Shown here: positions 32,365 to 41,659 of the stretch, piece after piece
Numbering within the stretch: position 1 is the first letter of the stretch
How the letters are laid out: each line of letters opens with the position of its first letter
From: Clostridium_AD sp964467165
GTDB lineage: Bacteria > Bacillota > Clostridia > Clostridiales > Clostridiaceae
Assembly: GCA_964467165.1 (NCBI GenBank)
Contig: CAYXOL010000027.1
Coordinates: 5,720 to 69,719, forward strand
DNA: 64,000 bases
Reading direction: 5' to 3'
Program-made: the position numbers and the translations under genes
The notes under the pieces: model-generated
What the model saw: only the letters and a program-made list of their open reading frames with translations
The model's database searches: none
Told to the model about the DNA's origin: nothing

Positions 32365-34410
32365 TTATACTAGGGCAGCAACATCTAATATTAACGTAAC
32401 TAAGCCATCTCCTAAAATAGTTGCTCCTATATATTCTTTTAGTCCCTGTAGCGTTTTTCCTAGAGGCTTTATTACAATTTCTTGTTGTCCTAGTAGTGAA
32501 TCTACTAACAGTCCCACTGTTTTCTCTCCAACTTTTACAATAACAATGTATTTCTTATTTTTACTATCAGTTTCCACACATAATTTTTTATTTACTCTTA
32601 CTAGTGGAATTACGGAGTCATTGTAAACTATAACTTCTTTATTATTAGTCTTCTTAATTAGTTCGTCTTTATAATCTATTACTCTATCAATATATCCAAG
32701 AGAAATAGCCATAGTTTCATCACCAATTTTAACAAGCAGCGCCTGAATGATTTGTAGCGTCAATGGTAATCTTATAATAAAAGAGGTACCTTTGTCAATT
32801 TCACTTATTGCATCTACAGTTCCCCCGAGAGCCGCAATTTTGGTTTTAACAACATCCATGCCAACACCACGTCCAGAAATATCTGTTACCTCTTCATTGG
32901 TGCTAAACCCTTGTGCAAAAATCAGGTTCTTTATATCAGCTTCTGACATTCCATCTGTATTTATACCAACTTTGTTAGCTTTTGCCTTGATTTTATCCAC
33001 TGCAAGCCCTTTTCCATCGTCTTCAACTTTTATGATGGCTTTAGTACCTTCAGCATAAGCTACAAGTTTTATTGTACCAACAGGATTTTTTCCTTTGGCT
33101 ATTCTATCCTCTGAGGATTCTATACCATGATCTGCGGCATTACGAAGTAAATGTAGTAATGGCTCACCTATTTCATCAATAACCGTCCTATCAAGTTCAG
33201 TTTCTTGTCCTTTTATCTGAAGCTCCATCTCTTTTCCAAGATCTTTTGATAAGTCTCTTATCATTCTTGGAAATCTATTAAATACTACTTCTAGTGGAAG
33301 CATCCTTATCTTCATAACTAAATCTTGCAGTTCTGAGGTGGCTCTTGCAACTTGCTCAAGTGTTTCATTTAAATCATTTAATTTATGGACACTACTTATT
33401 TGCTCTAGCCTTGTTCTATGGATTACAAGTTCTGACACCATATTCATAAATTTATCTAATCTATCAAGTTCAACTCTCACAGATTGATGAGCTTTTTTAT
33501 GAACTACGGCTTCCTTTTTATCCTTATTTTCATCCTGGGCCTTGCTTTTAATCACAATAGCTGCGGTATCCTTTGCTTCAGCCATATCGCCTTTCTCTAT
33601 ACCTTTAAATTCTGCAGATTTATCATAGTTACTTTCCTTGGCTGCCTTAAGCAAAACATCTTCTACCATTACTTTTTCAACTTCAGATACATTTAGCAAA
33701 ATGCTTATAACCTCATCTTTTTCTTTACTAGTGATATAGATTAAATTTATCTCAAATTCAAAGTTTTCATTTTCTAATTCTTCTGATCCTGGTATGGATT
33801 TGATTATCTCGCCATATTCTTCTAAGCTCTTAAAAATAAGAAATGCTCTTGCTGATTTAAGTAAGGTATTTTCACTTAAGAAAATCTTAATTTCATAGGC
33901 ATTGTACATTTTATCCATAGCTTGCTTAATAACATTAATATCATATTCATTAAGTTCCATTTGGGAAATGCTGGCAATTTCAGAATCTACCGTTGCAGCT
34001 ATTTCACTTTTCTGATTTTCAGTGGTGCCATTTCCTTCTGCAATGGAATGTAGAGCCTCAATTAGGTCTCCAATGGAAATTTTCTCAGAATTCCCTTCTG
34101 ATATGTCATTTACCATCTTTTCTAATGTATCCAGACACGTGAATAAAACAGTTACTACTTTTTCAGTTACTTTAAGGTCGCCCTCTCGAAATTTTGAAAG
34201 GACATCTTCCATTTTGTGTGTTAATTCAGCCATTTGGCTAAATCCCATAGTTGCAGCCATACCCTTTATGGTATGAGCTACCCTAAATATTTCATTTAGT
34301 TTATCAATATTTTCCGGTTGCTGTTCCAGCGTAAGAAGTGCCTCATTCAATGTCTGCAAATTTTCCATAGATTCTTCCAAGAACATTGACATATATTGTG
34401 ATGTATCCAT
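32365..34410 (-). CDS. cheA: Chemotaxis histidine kinase CheA
   Basis: This 681-residue kinase has the standard domain order. The HPt domain has His46 in VAHTIKGMAATMGF. A P2-like CheY-binding region spans about 170-270. The dimerisation helices follow (VRVELDRLDKFMNMVSELVI). The HATPase domain has the N box LLHLLRNAADHG and G boxes VEDDGKGL and GRGVGMDVV. A C-terminal CheW-like domain closes it. AAGGAGGGG precedes the ATG at 34410. It lies between cheR and cheC. Confidence 0.98.
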   Translation of the reverse strand: MDTSQYMSMFLEESMENLQTLNEALLTLEQQPENIDKLNEIFRVAHTIKGMAATMGFSQMAELTHKMEDVLSKFREGDLKVTEKVVTVLFTCLDTLEKMVNDISEGNSEKISIGDLIEALHSIAEGNGTTENQKSEIAATVDSEIASISQMELNEYDINVIKQAMDKMYNAYEIKIFLSENTLLKSARAFLIFKSLEEYGEIIKSIPGSEELENENFEFEINLIYITSKEKDEVISILLNVSEVEKVMVEDVLLKAAKESNYDKSAEFKGIEKGDMAEAKDTAAIVIKSKAQDENKDKKEAVVHKKAHQSVRVELDRLDKFMNMVSELVIHRTRLEQISSVHKLNDLNETLEQVARATSELQDLVMKIRMLPLEVVFNRFPRMIRDLSKDLGKEMELQIKGQETELDRTVIDEIGEPLLHLLRNAADHGIESSEDRIAKGKNPVGTIKLVAYAEGTKAIIKVEDDGKGLAVDKIKAKANKVGINTDGMSEADIKNLIFAQGFSTNEEVTDISGRGVGMDVVKTKIAALGGTVDAISEIDKGTSFIIRLPLTLQIIQALLVKIGDETMAISLGYIDRVIDYKDELIKKTNNKEVIVYNDSVIPLVRVNKKLCVETDSKNKKYIVIVKVGEKTVGLLVDSLLGQQEIVIKPLGKTLQGLKEYIGATILGDGLVTLILDVAALV

Positions 34411-34440
34411 TTTTTCCCCTCCTTGTTGATTGTAAATGCC

Positions 34441-35205
34441 TTATAATTTCTTATAAATAAATGTTGATGCTTTTTCAAATCCATACTCTTTATAATTATA
34501 TATACTTTCAGTGGCCCCAACAAAAAGTAATCCACCTTTTTTTAAGGAGTCACTAAATTTTTTATATATTTTATCTTTGATATCTGCATTAAAATAAATA
34601 ACTACGTTCCTACACACTATTAAATCAAAATTACTTTCATAATTATCTAAAATAAGATCATGTTTCTTATAATCCACCATTTTTTTAATACCAGAATTAA
34701 CACAGTATTTATCACCTTTAGCTACAAAATATTTTTCTAAAAATTGTTTTGGCACATTTTTAATTTCTGCAAAAACATATTCACCGTTTTTAGCCTTTTG
34801 AAGTATAGTACTGTCAATGTCAGTAGCTATAATTTTATGACTTGCTTTTGGGTATAAATCATCCATAATCATAGCCAATGAATAAGGCTCAGCTCCAACA
34901 GAACAAGCTGCACTCCAAATTTTAAGACCTGCACTATAAGAAAGTTCAGACTTAACTTTTTTGGCAAGTTCTTCGAATATTTCTGGATTTCTAAAAAATT
35001 CTGTTACGTTTATTGTAATAAAATCTAAAAATTTCTGCTTTTGAGCCGGATCACTCTTCAATAAATTAATATATTCCTCTACTGAATTCGCCCCAACTCT
35101 TGACATTAAACTTAAAATTCGCCTATGTAATTGATTGGATTTATAAGCGGCTAAATCTATTTTATATTCTTTTAAAACCCATTGTTGAAAATACATTAAA
35201 TCCAT
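34441..35205 (-). CDS. cheR: Chemoreceptor methyltransferase CheR
   Basis: CheR methylates receptor glutamates using S-adenosylmethionine. Marks are the N-terminal helical domain and the SAM site with IWSAACSVGAEPYSLAMI. The segments DLIVCRNVVIYFN and GLLFVGATES follow. I place the start at ATG 35205, 7 nt after GGAGATGAT; an ATG at 35217 overlaps the cheB stop (ATGA) but lies inside the ribosome binding site. The two readings differ by four residues. Confidence 0.95.
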   Translation of the reverse strand: MDLMYFQQWVLKEYKIDLAAYKSNQLHRRILSLMSRVGANSVEEYINLLKSDPAQKQKFLDFITINVTEFFRNPEIFEELAKKVKSELSYSAGLKIWSAACSVGAEPYSLAMIMDDLYPKASHKIIATDIDSTILQKAKNGEYVFAEIKNVPKQFLEKYFVAKGDKYCVNSGIKKMVDYKKHDLILDNYESNFDLIVCRNVVIYFNADIKDKIYKKFSDSLKKGGLLFVGATESIYNYKEYGFEKASTFIYKKL

Positions 35206-35213
35206 AGCTATAA

Positions 35214-36320
35214 TCATCTCCCCCTTACAATTTTGTTAATTTCCTGTGAAATATCATCTAAGGGAACAACCGCGTCTACTTTACCAGTTTCAAAGGCTGC
35301 CTTTGGCATACCATATATAGTGCAAGTATCCTCATGTTCTGCTATAGTGAATCCGCCGTTGTCTTTAATAGCTACTGTGCCTTGCGCACCATCTCGTCCC
35401 ATTCCCGTAAGTATAACACTCAAGAGCCGTGGACCATAAACTACCGTGGCAGACATAAAGAGTTTGTCTACCGCAGGTCTAACACCCCAAAGTGTAGGCT
35501 CTGAATTTAAATGTATCTTCTTATCTCCTCCTATCTCCATATGGTATCCACCAGGAGCGATATAAACTACATCCTTTGTTACAGAATCTCCCTCACCCGC
35601 TTCTACAACCTTTAATTTACTATTTAAATTAAGTCTCTCAGCAAAGGCTTTTGTAAATCCTGTTGGCATATGCTGTACCACAAGAACCGGAACTCCTAAA
35701 TCTGCAGGCAATGCTGTTATCACCTTGTATAAGGCCTTAGGACCACCTGTAGACGCTCCAATGACCACAGCTTCTATACCTCGCGCCACTGCGTTCCTGC
35801 TACGGTAAGCGACTCCTGCGTTTGTAGGAACTTCATTTATTCCTGTAGATTTAGTATTACTTAGTTTACTTGGATTTAATTTTCTTTCTAAAATTCGGGT
35901 ATTTTTTCCCTGGCTCTGTACAAAAGCCAATTTTATTTTTTCCAAAAGTTCATCCCGAACCTTATTGATGTCTAGAGATATTGCCCCAGAAGGTTTTGCT
36001 ATAAAATCGAAAGCCCCTAGTTCTAGACATTCCATTGTAAGCGCCGTACCAGTTTTAGAAACACTACTAAGCATAATAACTGGTACATTTACATTGATTT
36101 TTTTTAATTCCTTTAAGGCTTTTATGCCATCCATTTTTGGCATTTCAATATCCATTGTTATTACATCAGGCATTTTACTTGCTATTTTTATTAACAAATC
36201 TTCTCCATTCTTTGCCGTATCTATAACTTCCATTTCTTCTTGGCAATTTATCATATCAGAAACAATCTTTCTCATTAATGCTGAATCATCTACTACCATC
36301 ACTTTAATTTTATTTAACAA
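35214..36320 (-). CDS. cheB: Receptor methylesterase/deamidase CheB
   Basis: CheB removes methyl groups from chemoreceptors when phosphorylated. The 368-residue protein has a receiver domain (VVDDSALMRK; phosphorylation site Asp57 in TMDIEMPKMDG), a linker of about 40 residues, and a methylesterase domain. The catalytic Ser is in GASTGGPKAL, His in VVQHMPTGFT, and Asp in GMGRDGAQG. The start is TTG at 36320, with GAGGTGAT upstream. It lies between cheD and cheR. Confidence 0.97.
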   Translation of the reverse strand: MLNKIKVMVVDDSALMRKIVSDMINCQEEMEVIDTAKNGEDLLIKIASKMPDVITMDIEMPKMDGIKALKELKKINVNVPVIMLSSVSKTGTALTMECLELGAFDFIAKPSGAISLDINKVRDELLEKIKLAFVQSQGKNTRILERKLNPSKLSNTKSTGINEVPTNAGVAYRSRNAVARGIEAVVIGASTGGPKALYKVITALPADLGVPVLVVQHMPTGFTKAFAERLNLNSKLKVVEAGEGDSVTKDVVYIAPGGYHMEIGGDKKIHLNSEPTLWGVRPAVDKLFMSATVVYGPRLLSVILTGMGRDGAQGTVAIKDNGGFTIAEHEDTCTIYGMPKAAFETGKVDAVVPLDDISQEINKIVRGR

Positions 36321-36351
36321 TAAATATCACCTCACTAAAATTGGAATTAAT

Positions 36352-36840
36352 CTAAATTTCTGTGGTCCCCATGCCTACTGTTCTAATAAAAAGCGAACCA
36401 TTTGTGGTATCAAATATTAAGGTTCTTCCTTTATTGCCGCCAATATCTTCTGAAAGTATTGGGATGCATAAGCTTTTTAGCGCACTTTTCACCGCAATAC
36501 CATTTCTATTACCTATATCCATTACTATACTTTTATCAGGGAAGTTAAACATGGAAGCGCCACCTGCTATTTTAGCTTTCATATTTTTAAGGGTTGCACC
36601 CTTTTTTATCATATTACCCACTAATATTGGGATTGCTAAATCTGCAAATTTGATTTCGTTAGTTATTTTATTAAATTGGCTACTATCTGGAAGCATTATA
36701 TGTGCCAATCCGCCAATACCTATAACCTTATCATAAATTGCAATGCCTACACAAGACCCAAGTCCCACAGTTATTAATTTACAGGGAGAAAAAGCCACAT
36801 TTAAATCTGCAATGCCTACTTTTATTTCATTAAATTCCAT
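36352..36840 (-). CDS. cheD: Chemoreceptor glutamine deamidase CheD
   Basis: CheD deamidates receptor glutamines and activates CheC. The 162-residue protein has the catalytic Cys in GLGSCVGIAIYDK and the His in GGLAHIMLPDS. The C-terminal part contains GGNKGRTLIFDT. It follows the second CheW-type gene by 11 nt. Confidence 0.96.
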   Translation of the reverse strand: MEFNEIKVGIADLNVAFSPCKLITVGLGSCVGIAIYDKVIGIGGLAHIMLPDSSQFNKITNEIKFADLAIPILVGNMIKKGATLKNMKAKIAGGASMFNFPDKSIVMDIGNRNGIAVKSALKSLCIPILSEDIGGNKGRTLIFDTTNGSLFIRTVGMGTTEI

Positions 36841-36851
36841 AATTCACCTTT

Positions 36852-37301
36852 TTATAATATTTGGATTTTTTCTTCTTCTGTTAATATGGAAGAGAGATTT
36901 AGATATATAATTATTCTACCATCAATCTTAATAAGCCCTTTGATATATCTTCTGGATATTCCAGATATGATTTCAGGTGAATCCTCTATATTTTTTATCA
37001 ATACGTCCTTAACTTCGGAGACAAAATCAACTATTATACCTATTTTACTATTGTTTTGTTTCGCAACTATTATCTTACGTCCTTCTTGCAACTTTGCTTG
37101 TGGTAAATTAAATCTTTTCGATAGTGATATAACTGGCAGTATTTTGCCTTCGTAATTTATAACACCTTCAACAAATTCTGGCGAATCAGGGATTTTCGTT
37201 GGATTTTCGTAATCCAGTATCCTTTCAACTTCCACAATGCTTGTAGCATAATACTGATTATTTATACTACAAATCAAAATTTTTATTTCTTGCTCCTTCA
37301 T
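36852..37301 (-). CDS. CheW-domain coupling protein, second copy
   Basis: The 149-residue protein has a single CheW domain (VEGVINYEGKILPVISLSKR, then IGIIVDFVSEVKDVL). It is more divergent than the CheW at 30963, so it may be a paralogue with a different partner, or a CheV-like adaptor lacking its receiver. Its ribosome binding site, GGGGGAT, lies inside the end of fapA, so it is coupled to that gene. Confidence 0.88.
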   Translation of the reverse strand: MKEQEIKILICSINNQYYATSIVEVERILDYENPTKIPDSPEFVEGVINYEGKILPVISLSKRFNLPQAKLQEGRKIIVAKQNNSKIGIIVDFVSEVKDVLIKNIEDSPEIISGISRRYIKGLIKIDGRIIIYLNLSSILTEEEKIQIL

Positions 37302-37303
37302 AT

Positions 37304-39304
37304 CTAATCCCCCTGCAATTGTAATTTTTCAACAACTAATTCTCTACTCTCATCTATAAATGCATGAACATTTTTACTTGGTGTATCTAGAATATATTCT
37401 CTAGCACCTATAGTAAATCTAGTATTTGGATAAGCAACCTCTGCCCATATGTGACCATTGTTTTCTACCATAAGCTTTGTTGCTACTCCACCATGCCCAC
37501 CTACTATTTTGCATTTAATTTCTTTTCCAGCTTTTATAACTCCACCACGAGCTACGCTTTTATCCTTTTGGAATATTACACTATCACTTGCTTCTACTTG
37601 TGATACATATTGTCCCTTGCCACTAAAGATGATATTACCCGAACTTTTTATTATTGAATCCTGGCAATAGTCCAGTACTACGTTCACCGGAAGAGTTAAT
37701 TTCATGGAGAGTACAGAAATCTTGTTATCAATAATCTTAACTAGGTCATTTAACTCCTCATAATTTCGAATATTAAGAGGTCCCAAATTGATTATTTTAT
37801 GTTTAATTAAAAAAACTAATTCATCCTGTTCTCTTTCATTTTTCAAAATTGTTTGTGCAACTCGGATTGCAGTTTCAGTTAGTTTCTTAAATTTTGACTC
37901 CAATAATATTTTAATTAATTCACCATCACTGGTATTTCTATCTATAAGATTCATTTCTTTAAGTTGAATTATAGACGAAATTAATTTTGACAAATCCACT
38001 TTCAATTTATTTAAATGATTTAAAAACTCTAAAACCAATACATCTTCTTTTCCAGCTGCAACATCTGAATGAATTACATTTCCCTTTATCACCACATCGC
38101 CACTGGCAATAATTTCTGCTTCTGATACATTGTTTTTAATTAAAATAGAATTACCTGCTTCCACTTTCATACCTTCCAATACGCTACCGCTTATAACTAT
38201 ATCCCCCACAAATTTAATATTTCCTGTTTTTATTTCCACATCTCCATTAATTTCGTGAATTTTATAAACAAAAAAAGTGCTTCCCCTAAATGAAGGCTTA
38301 CCTTCAATTGCAGCCACTACATTAAATTCGTCAGAAAGTATGCAGCCTTCACCTGCTGCTAATACTATTTTTTTATAATTTTTAACTTTTATAATTTTAC
38401 CTGTAATATCTGTTCCATCCTCTCCTTTTTTACCTGGAGTTAGAACGGCTAAAACTTGTCCTTTTTCTACCCCACTTACAGACCCTATATCCTTATAGTC
38501 TATAACCTCTTCATTTTCAACCGTCTCTTCATTTTTCTCTTCCAAAATATTGAATTTGATATCCAAGTTATCATCTATTGACTCTATAGGTTTTCTGCCC
38601 TTTGCAATTTGCATTAGATTAGTTTCATCACTCATTACACATTTTATAACATTCATCTTTAAAATGCCATAGGTAATATTGTGGTGTTGCAACTCATTTT
38701 TAATTTCGAGTTCTGTAAATTTGGGTGGCATAATTTTTTCTTTTAATTCTACTTCTAATGTCACTGAGTTATTCGGCTCTGCATCTTTTAATTTATAAAC
38801 CATTGTGGGTTTATAACTTATACTAATATGAGCTTCCATCTTGTCTTCACTTATTTTTAAATCCATATGCCTTTTAGCCTCGTCTTCTTTAAAAACAATT
38901 TCTACATTACTATCCTCAAATACAGGAGTTCTAGCCCTAGCATTTTCTCCATTTATAATTACTGTAATATCTCTATTGTTTGAAATTGTCGCTGGCTTAC
39001 CACCTTGCTTAGGGTTTTTTATAATAATATTGCCTTGGCGAACTTCTATGGTTCCATTTGTGCCATCTTCTGAAATAACCTTTTGGGGCCCCTCTCCCAT
39101 AAGAGAATTTCCATGTACATCATCATTTAAAATTTCTATTTCATCAATAGAAATTTTAACATGCTTCTTAAAAAAACCATTTTTTTCCTCTAGTATTGTA
39201 TATTTTAAATTTTCTACTGCAACTCCCAAACTAAAACTTGCAAGACTCAAACATTGCTGAACATTTGAGCCTTGGAATTCTCTATCACATGCTTTAGTTA
39301 CCAA
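37304..39304 (-). CDS. fapA: FapA-family protein (DUF342), flagellar assembly protein A
   Basis: FapA proteins contain a polymerising DUF342 beta-helix region. This one has about 666 residues. An N-terminal Jag-N-like segment is followed by a variable linker. The DUF342 core has GKKGEDGTDITGKII, NVVAAIEGKPSFRG, GDIVISGSVLEGMKVEAGNS and GGHGGVATKLMVENNG. The start is TTG at 39304, 6 nt after AGAGGTG; a GTG at 39313 lies within the ribosome binding site. It is the first gene of the che operon, which is the usual clostridial position for a DUF342 gene. Its exact role in flagellation is not established. Confidence 0.85.
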   Translation of the reverse strand: MVTKACDREFQGSNVQQCLSLASFSLGVAVENLKYTILEEKNGFFKKHVKISIDEIEILNDDVHGNSLMGEGPQKVISEDGTNGTIEVRQGNIIIKNPKQGGKPATISNNRDITVIINGENARARTPVFEDSNVEIVFKEDEAKRHMDLKISEDKMEAHISISYKPTMVYKLKDAEPNNSVTLEVELKEKIMPPKFTELEIKNELQHHNITYGILKMNVIKCVMSDETNLMQIAKGRKPIESIDDNLDIKFNILEEKNEETVENEEVIDYKDIGSVSGVEKGQVLAVLTPGKKGEDGTDITGKIIKVKNYKKIVLAAGEGCILSDEFNVVAAIEGKPSFRGSTFFVYKIHEINGDVEIKTGNIKFVGDIVISGSVLEGMKVEAGNSILIKNNVSEAEIIASGDVVIKGNVIHSDVAAGKEDVLVLEFLNHLNKLKVDLSKLISSIIQLKEMNLIDRNTSDGELIKILLESKFKKLTETAIRVAQTILKNEREQDELVFLIKHKIINLGPLNIRNYEELNDLVKIIDNKISVLSMKLTLPVNVVLDYCQDSIIKSSGNIIFSGKGQYVSQVEASDSVIFQKDKSVARGGVIKAGKEIKCKIVGGHGGVATKLMVENNGHIWAEVAYPNTRFTIGAREYILDTPSKNVHAFIDESRELVVEKLQLQGD

Positions 39305-39329
39305 TTCCCCCACCTCTTTCTATAGAAAA

Positions 39330-39360
39330 ATTATACCATAAGTCTTATATTTTTTTGCAA
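39330..39360 (-). promoter_or_regulatory. Candidate promoter of the fapA-che-fliM-fliY operon
   Basis: On the minus strand an extended -10 TGGTATAAT (TATAAT at 39330-39335) lies 19 nt after TTGCAA (39355-39360). The long spacing is offset by the TG extension. The start point would lie about 20-25 nt before the TTG start of fapA. No sigma-28 form is seen here. Confidence 0.5.
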
Positions 39361-39375
39361 CATTTTTCAATAGTT

Positions 39376-40215
39376 TTATTTGTTTATCGACCTATTTTCT
39401 ATAAACTTTACAATTTTCTGCTTATCTTCATTTAATTCATTTCGGAACCCTTCCATTATTGCCTTAATTATGAAATTATTTGAAGAATCAAAAGAAAATT
39501 CATCCACAACACTTATAGGTAGTACATTGGGTGACGTACCAGAAATAAAAAGTCCTGTTAAAGATTCAATATCCTTTTTATGAACATTTTTTTCTTCAAC
39601 TACTATATTTAATTTTTCGCAGGTTTTTATAATAAATTGCCTTGTTATACCTGGCAGCACCTTTTCAACCTTAGATGTTAATACTTTTGATCCCATAACC
39701 ATAAAAATATTTGATCTACTTCCCTCTGTAATAAACCCCTCATGATCCACTAGTATTGCCTCGTATACGTTGTTACTATTGATTTGATTACTCACTTTTT
39801 CCTTGAATTCATTATTTACAACCTTAGCATTGGGACTTATACGTTCTGCATTATAAGTAATAGTTTTTACCCCCAGTTGGTATTGCTCTTTTGAAGGGTA
39901 TGCATAAGGTATGAAATACGCTAAAAAACTTGTATTTACAACTAGTTTTAAATTCCCCTCACTAATATTATTTATATGGATTAGTTGAAAAATTCCATCT
40001 ATTATTTTTTCTTTTGTAATGAATAGATTATGTCCAATGATTTTAGCTGAAGTTTCTAAACGATTTAAATGCTCCTCTAAAAAAACAGGAACTCCCTCAT
40101 CTATTCTTATAACTTCGTATAATGATTTTCCTACACTCCTATTATAATTTTCAAATTCCTCACTTTTCTTAAATTTATCACCAAATAAAAAGTATTGGCT
40201 TATACACTTGTCCAT
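39376..40215 (-). CDS. PLP-dependent class IV aminotransferase
   Basis: This 279-residue enzyme belongs to the branched-chain aminotransferase / D-amino-acid aminotransferase / aminodeoxychorismate lyase fold. The Lys that binds PLP lies in ISPNAKVVNN, and ITEGSRSNIFMV is the family's EGxxxN motif. GTSPNVLPIS marks the phosphate site. Length is that of aminodeoxychorismate lyase or DAAT rather than full BCAT. No pabA or pabB neighbour shows which substrate it uses. Confidence 0.85.
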   Translation of the reverse strand: MDKCISQYFLFGDKFKKSEEFENYNRSVGKSLYEVIRIDEGVPVFLEEHLNRLETSAKIIGHNLFITKEKIIDGIFQLIHINNISEGNLKLVVNTSFLAYFIPYAYPSKEQYQLGVKTITYNAERISPNAKVVNNEFKEKVSNQINSNNVYEAILVDHEGFITEGSRSNIFMVMGSKVLTSKVEKVLPGITRQFIIKTCEKLNIVVEEKNVHKKDIESLTGLFISGTSPNVLPISVVDEFSFDSSNNFIIKAIMEGFRNELNEDKQKIVKFIENRSINK

Positions 40216-40234
40216 ATATAATCTCCTTATATTT

Positions 40235-40879
40235 TTATTTCCATTTTAAAATTTCAATTTTATCATGCGTTTTTCTGAAATTTATTAAGTACGGATGACC
40301 TACTAAATTAAAAAGCGGCAAATCTGATAGAGAATCAGAAAACATATACGAGCCTTCAAAGTCAACCTGTACGTTTTCACTTTTTAACACTTCTTTTAGT
40401 CTCTTTACTTTTTCGTCTCCTTTGCAATTTTCACCAATGATTTCATTTCTATGAAAACCATGCTCTAAAGCGAACTTGGTCCCTATTACTTTATCTACTT
40501 CTTTTATATTGTATAGCTGATTTAAATAAAATTCAGCAGAAGCAGAAATCAAATAAATTTTATAACCCTGCGCTTTCATTTTTTTTATCATTACAATAGC
40601 ATCATTATATAATATTTTGCTTAAGCGTTTTTCATAAAATTCCTCAACAATTTTTTTCATTTCATTTTGTTCTATACCATCAATAAATCTTATAAATGTT
40701 TTCTTTACTGTTGAAGCATCATGAATCTTCAGCATATAAAAAATAGATGAGTAAATGCTCTTAGGTAGATATTTTAGTAATTTAGGATCCTTTCTCATCA
40801 TAAAAAAATAAAACTCTACTAAAGTCTCTCTTTTAGTTAATGTATAATCCACATCGAATATAGCTAATTTTTCCTTCAC
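40235..40879 (-). CDS. HAD-superfamily IB phosphatase
   Basis: The 214-residue protein begins KEKLAIFDVDYTLTKRETLV, with the nucleophile in FDVDYTLT. The Ser motif is in IYLISASAEFYL. The Lys is in the CKGDEKVKRLKEVL segment, and the Asp pair is near SDSLSDLPLF. This is the IB (SerB/HAD-like) type. Substrate is unknown; phosphoserine or phosphoethanolamine-like compounds are possible. It precedes the aminotransferase by 19 nt and may share its transcript. Confidence 0.85.
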   Translation of the reverse strand: MKEKLAIFDVDYTLTKRETLVEFYFFMMRKDPKLLKYLPKSIYSSIFYMLKIHDASTVKKTFIRFIDGIEQNEMKKIVEEFYEKRLSKILYNDAIVMIKKMKAQGYKIYLISASAEFYLNQLYNIKEVDKVIGTKFALEHGFHRNEIIGENCKGDEKVKRLKEVLKSENVQVDFEGSYMFSDSLSDLPLFNLVGHPYLINFRKTHDKIEILKWK

Positions 40880-41016
40880 TTTCCAACCTCCAGTATTTTT
40901 TCTATTATATGTATCCTATTGTACACTTTTAATCATAATATTAATATTGTTACCCTAGATTATGTATTCATTCTGTTTTAAAGTTAAATCATCACTTTCA
41001 ATAGGGAAATGTTGTA

Positions 41017-41052
41017 AAAAAAAGCCGTTGCAATTGCAACGGCTTTTTTTAC
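41017..41052 (-). terminator. Terminator with a fully palindromic 20-nt stem
   Basis: GCCGTTGCAATTGCAACGGC (41024-41043) is perfectly palindromic, so an RNA hairpin must open a few central bases as loop. It is flanked by A runs and T runs on both sides and lies 4 nt beyond the stop of the DUF1292 gene. It can act on both strands. Confidence 0.9.
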
Positions 41053-41055
41053 ATA

Positions 41056-41463
41056 TTATTTGTCTTCTTTAATCATGTTTTCATAATATGCAGTTACTTC
41101 TGCAAATTCTTCATCTTCTGGAATAATTAATTCTCCTGTTTCTTCATCTCCAACTACTTTAAAAAGATATATTGAATCATCCTCAGGATTTTGAACTAAT
41201 GCATATTCATTGTCTTTATAAGTAAATCCATCCACTATCTCGCATGGAACTACATTACCATTCTCATCTTCTAAATCTACTGTAAGTGCTTCTCCTTCTC
41301 CTTCTCCGCAACCACAGCCACAACCGCAACCATCATGTTCATCTTGTTCATGATCACCGCATCCACAACCATCATTGTCTCCACATCCACAGCCTTGATT
41401 TTCTCCACATCCGCAACCTTCATTTTCCTGATCTACGGAAGATATGTTTTTATCTTCATTCAT
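41056..41463 (-). CDS. DUF1292 protein with Cys-Gly metal-binding-like N-terminus
   Basis: The C-terminal half (about residues 58-135; LTVDLEDENGNVVPCEIVDG, then YALVQNPEDDSIYLFKVVGD) is a DUF1292 domain, a small acidic domain of unknown function in Firmicutes. The N-terminal 55 residues hold repeated GCGCG blocks with Glu, Asp and His between. They contain 15 Cys, far more than in ordinary DUF1292 proteins. Such a segment could bind iron, zinc or other metals, or form Fe-S. It has its own ribosome binding site (GGAGGTAAC) at ATG 41463 and its own terminator. Confidence 0.8.
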   Translation of the reverse strand: MNEDKNISSVDQENEGCGCGENQGCGCGDNDGCGCGDHEQDEHDGCGCGCGCGEGEGEALTVDLEDENGNVVPCEIVDGFTYKDNEYALVQNPEDDSIYLFKVVGDEETGELIIPEDEEFAEVTAYYENMIKEDK

Positions 41464-41596
41464 AATGTGTTACCTCCTACATCTAAGTATATTTTATATT
41501 CTACCCTTAATTCGAAAATATTAAAAGAGTTTTTTAAATTATTATTGTTAAGTTATTGTTAATTGCTGTTTAAATCACTTTAATTATCTTAATTAC

Positions 41597-41628
41597 AAAG
41601 GAAGATGAAATTTAATCCATCTTCCTTT
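41597..41628 (-). terminator. Hairpin downstream of PFOR
   Basis: AAAGGAAGATG pairs with CATCTTCCTTT around a 10-nt loop, 32 nt beyond the nifJ stop. The following bases (GTAATTAAG) are not T-rich, so termination may be weak; the stem may also protect the mRNA end. Confidence 0.5.
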
Positions 41629-41659
41629 GACTTTGCAATTTTAAATAGGATCTTAAATA

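Noticed and set aside
34347..34535. Minus-strand 62-codon frame overlapping the cheR-cheA junction
   Set aside because: It overlaps both conserved genes in another frame and resembles no protein.
41597..41628. Strong terminator after PFOR
   Set aside because: The stem is good but no T run follows, so it is listed only as a weak terminator.
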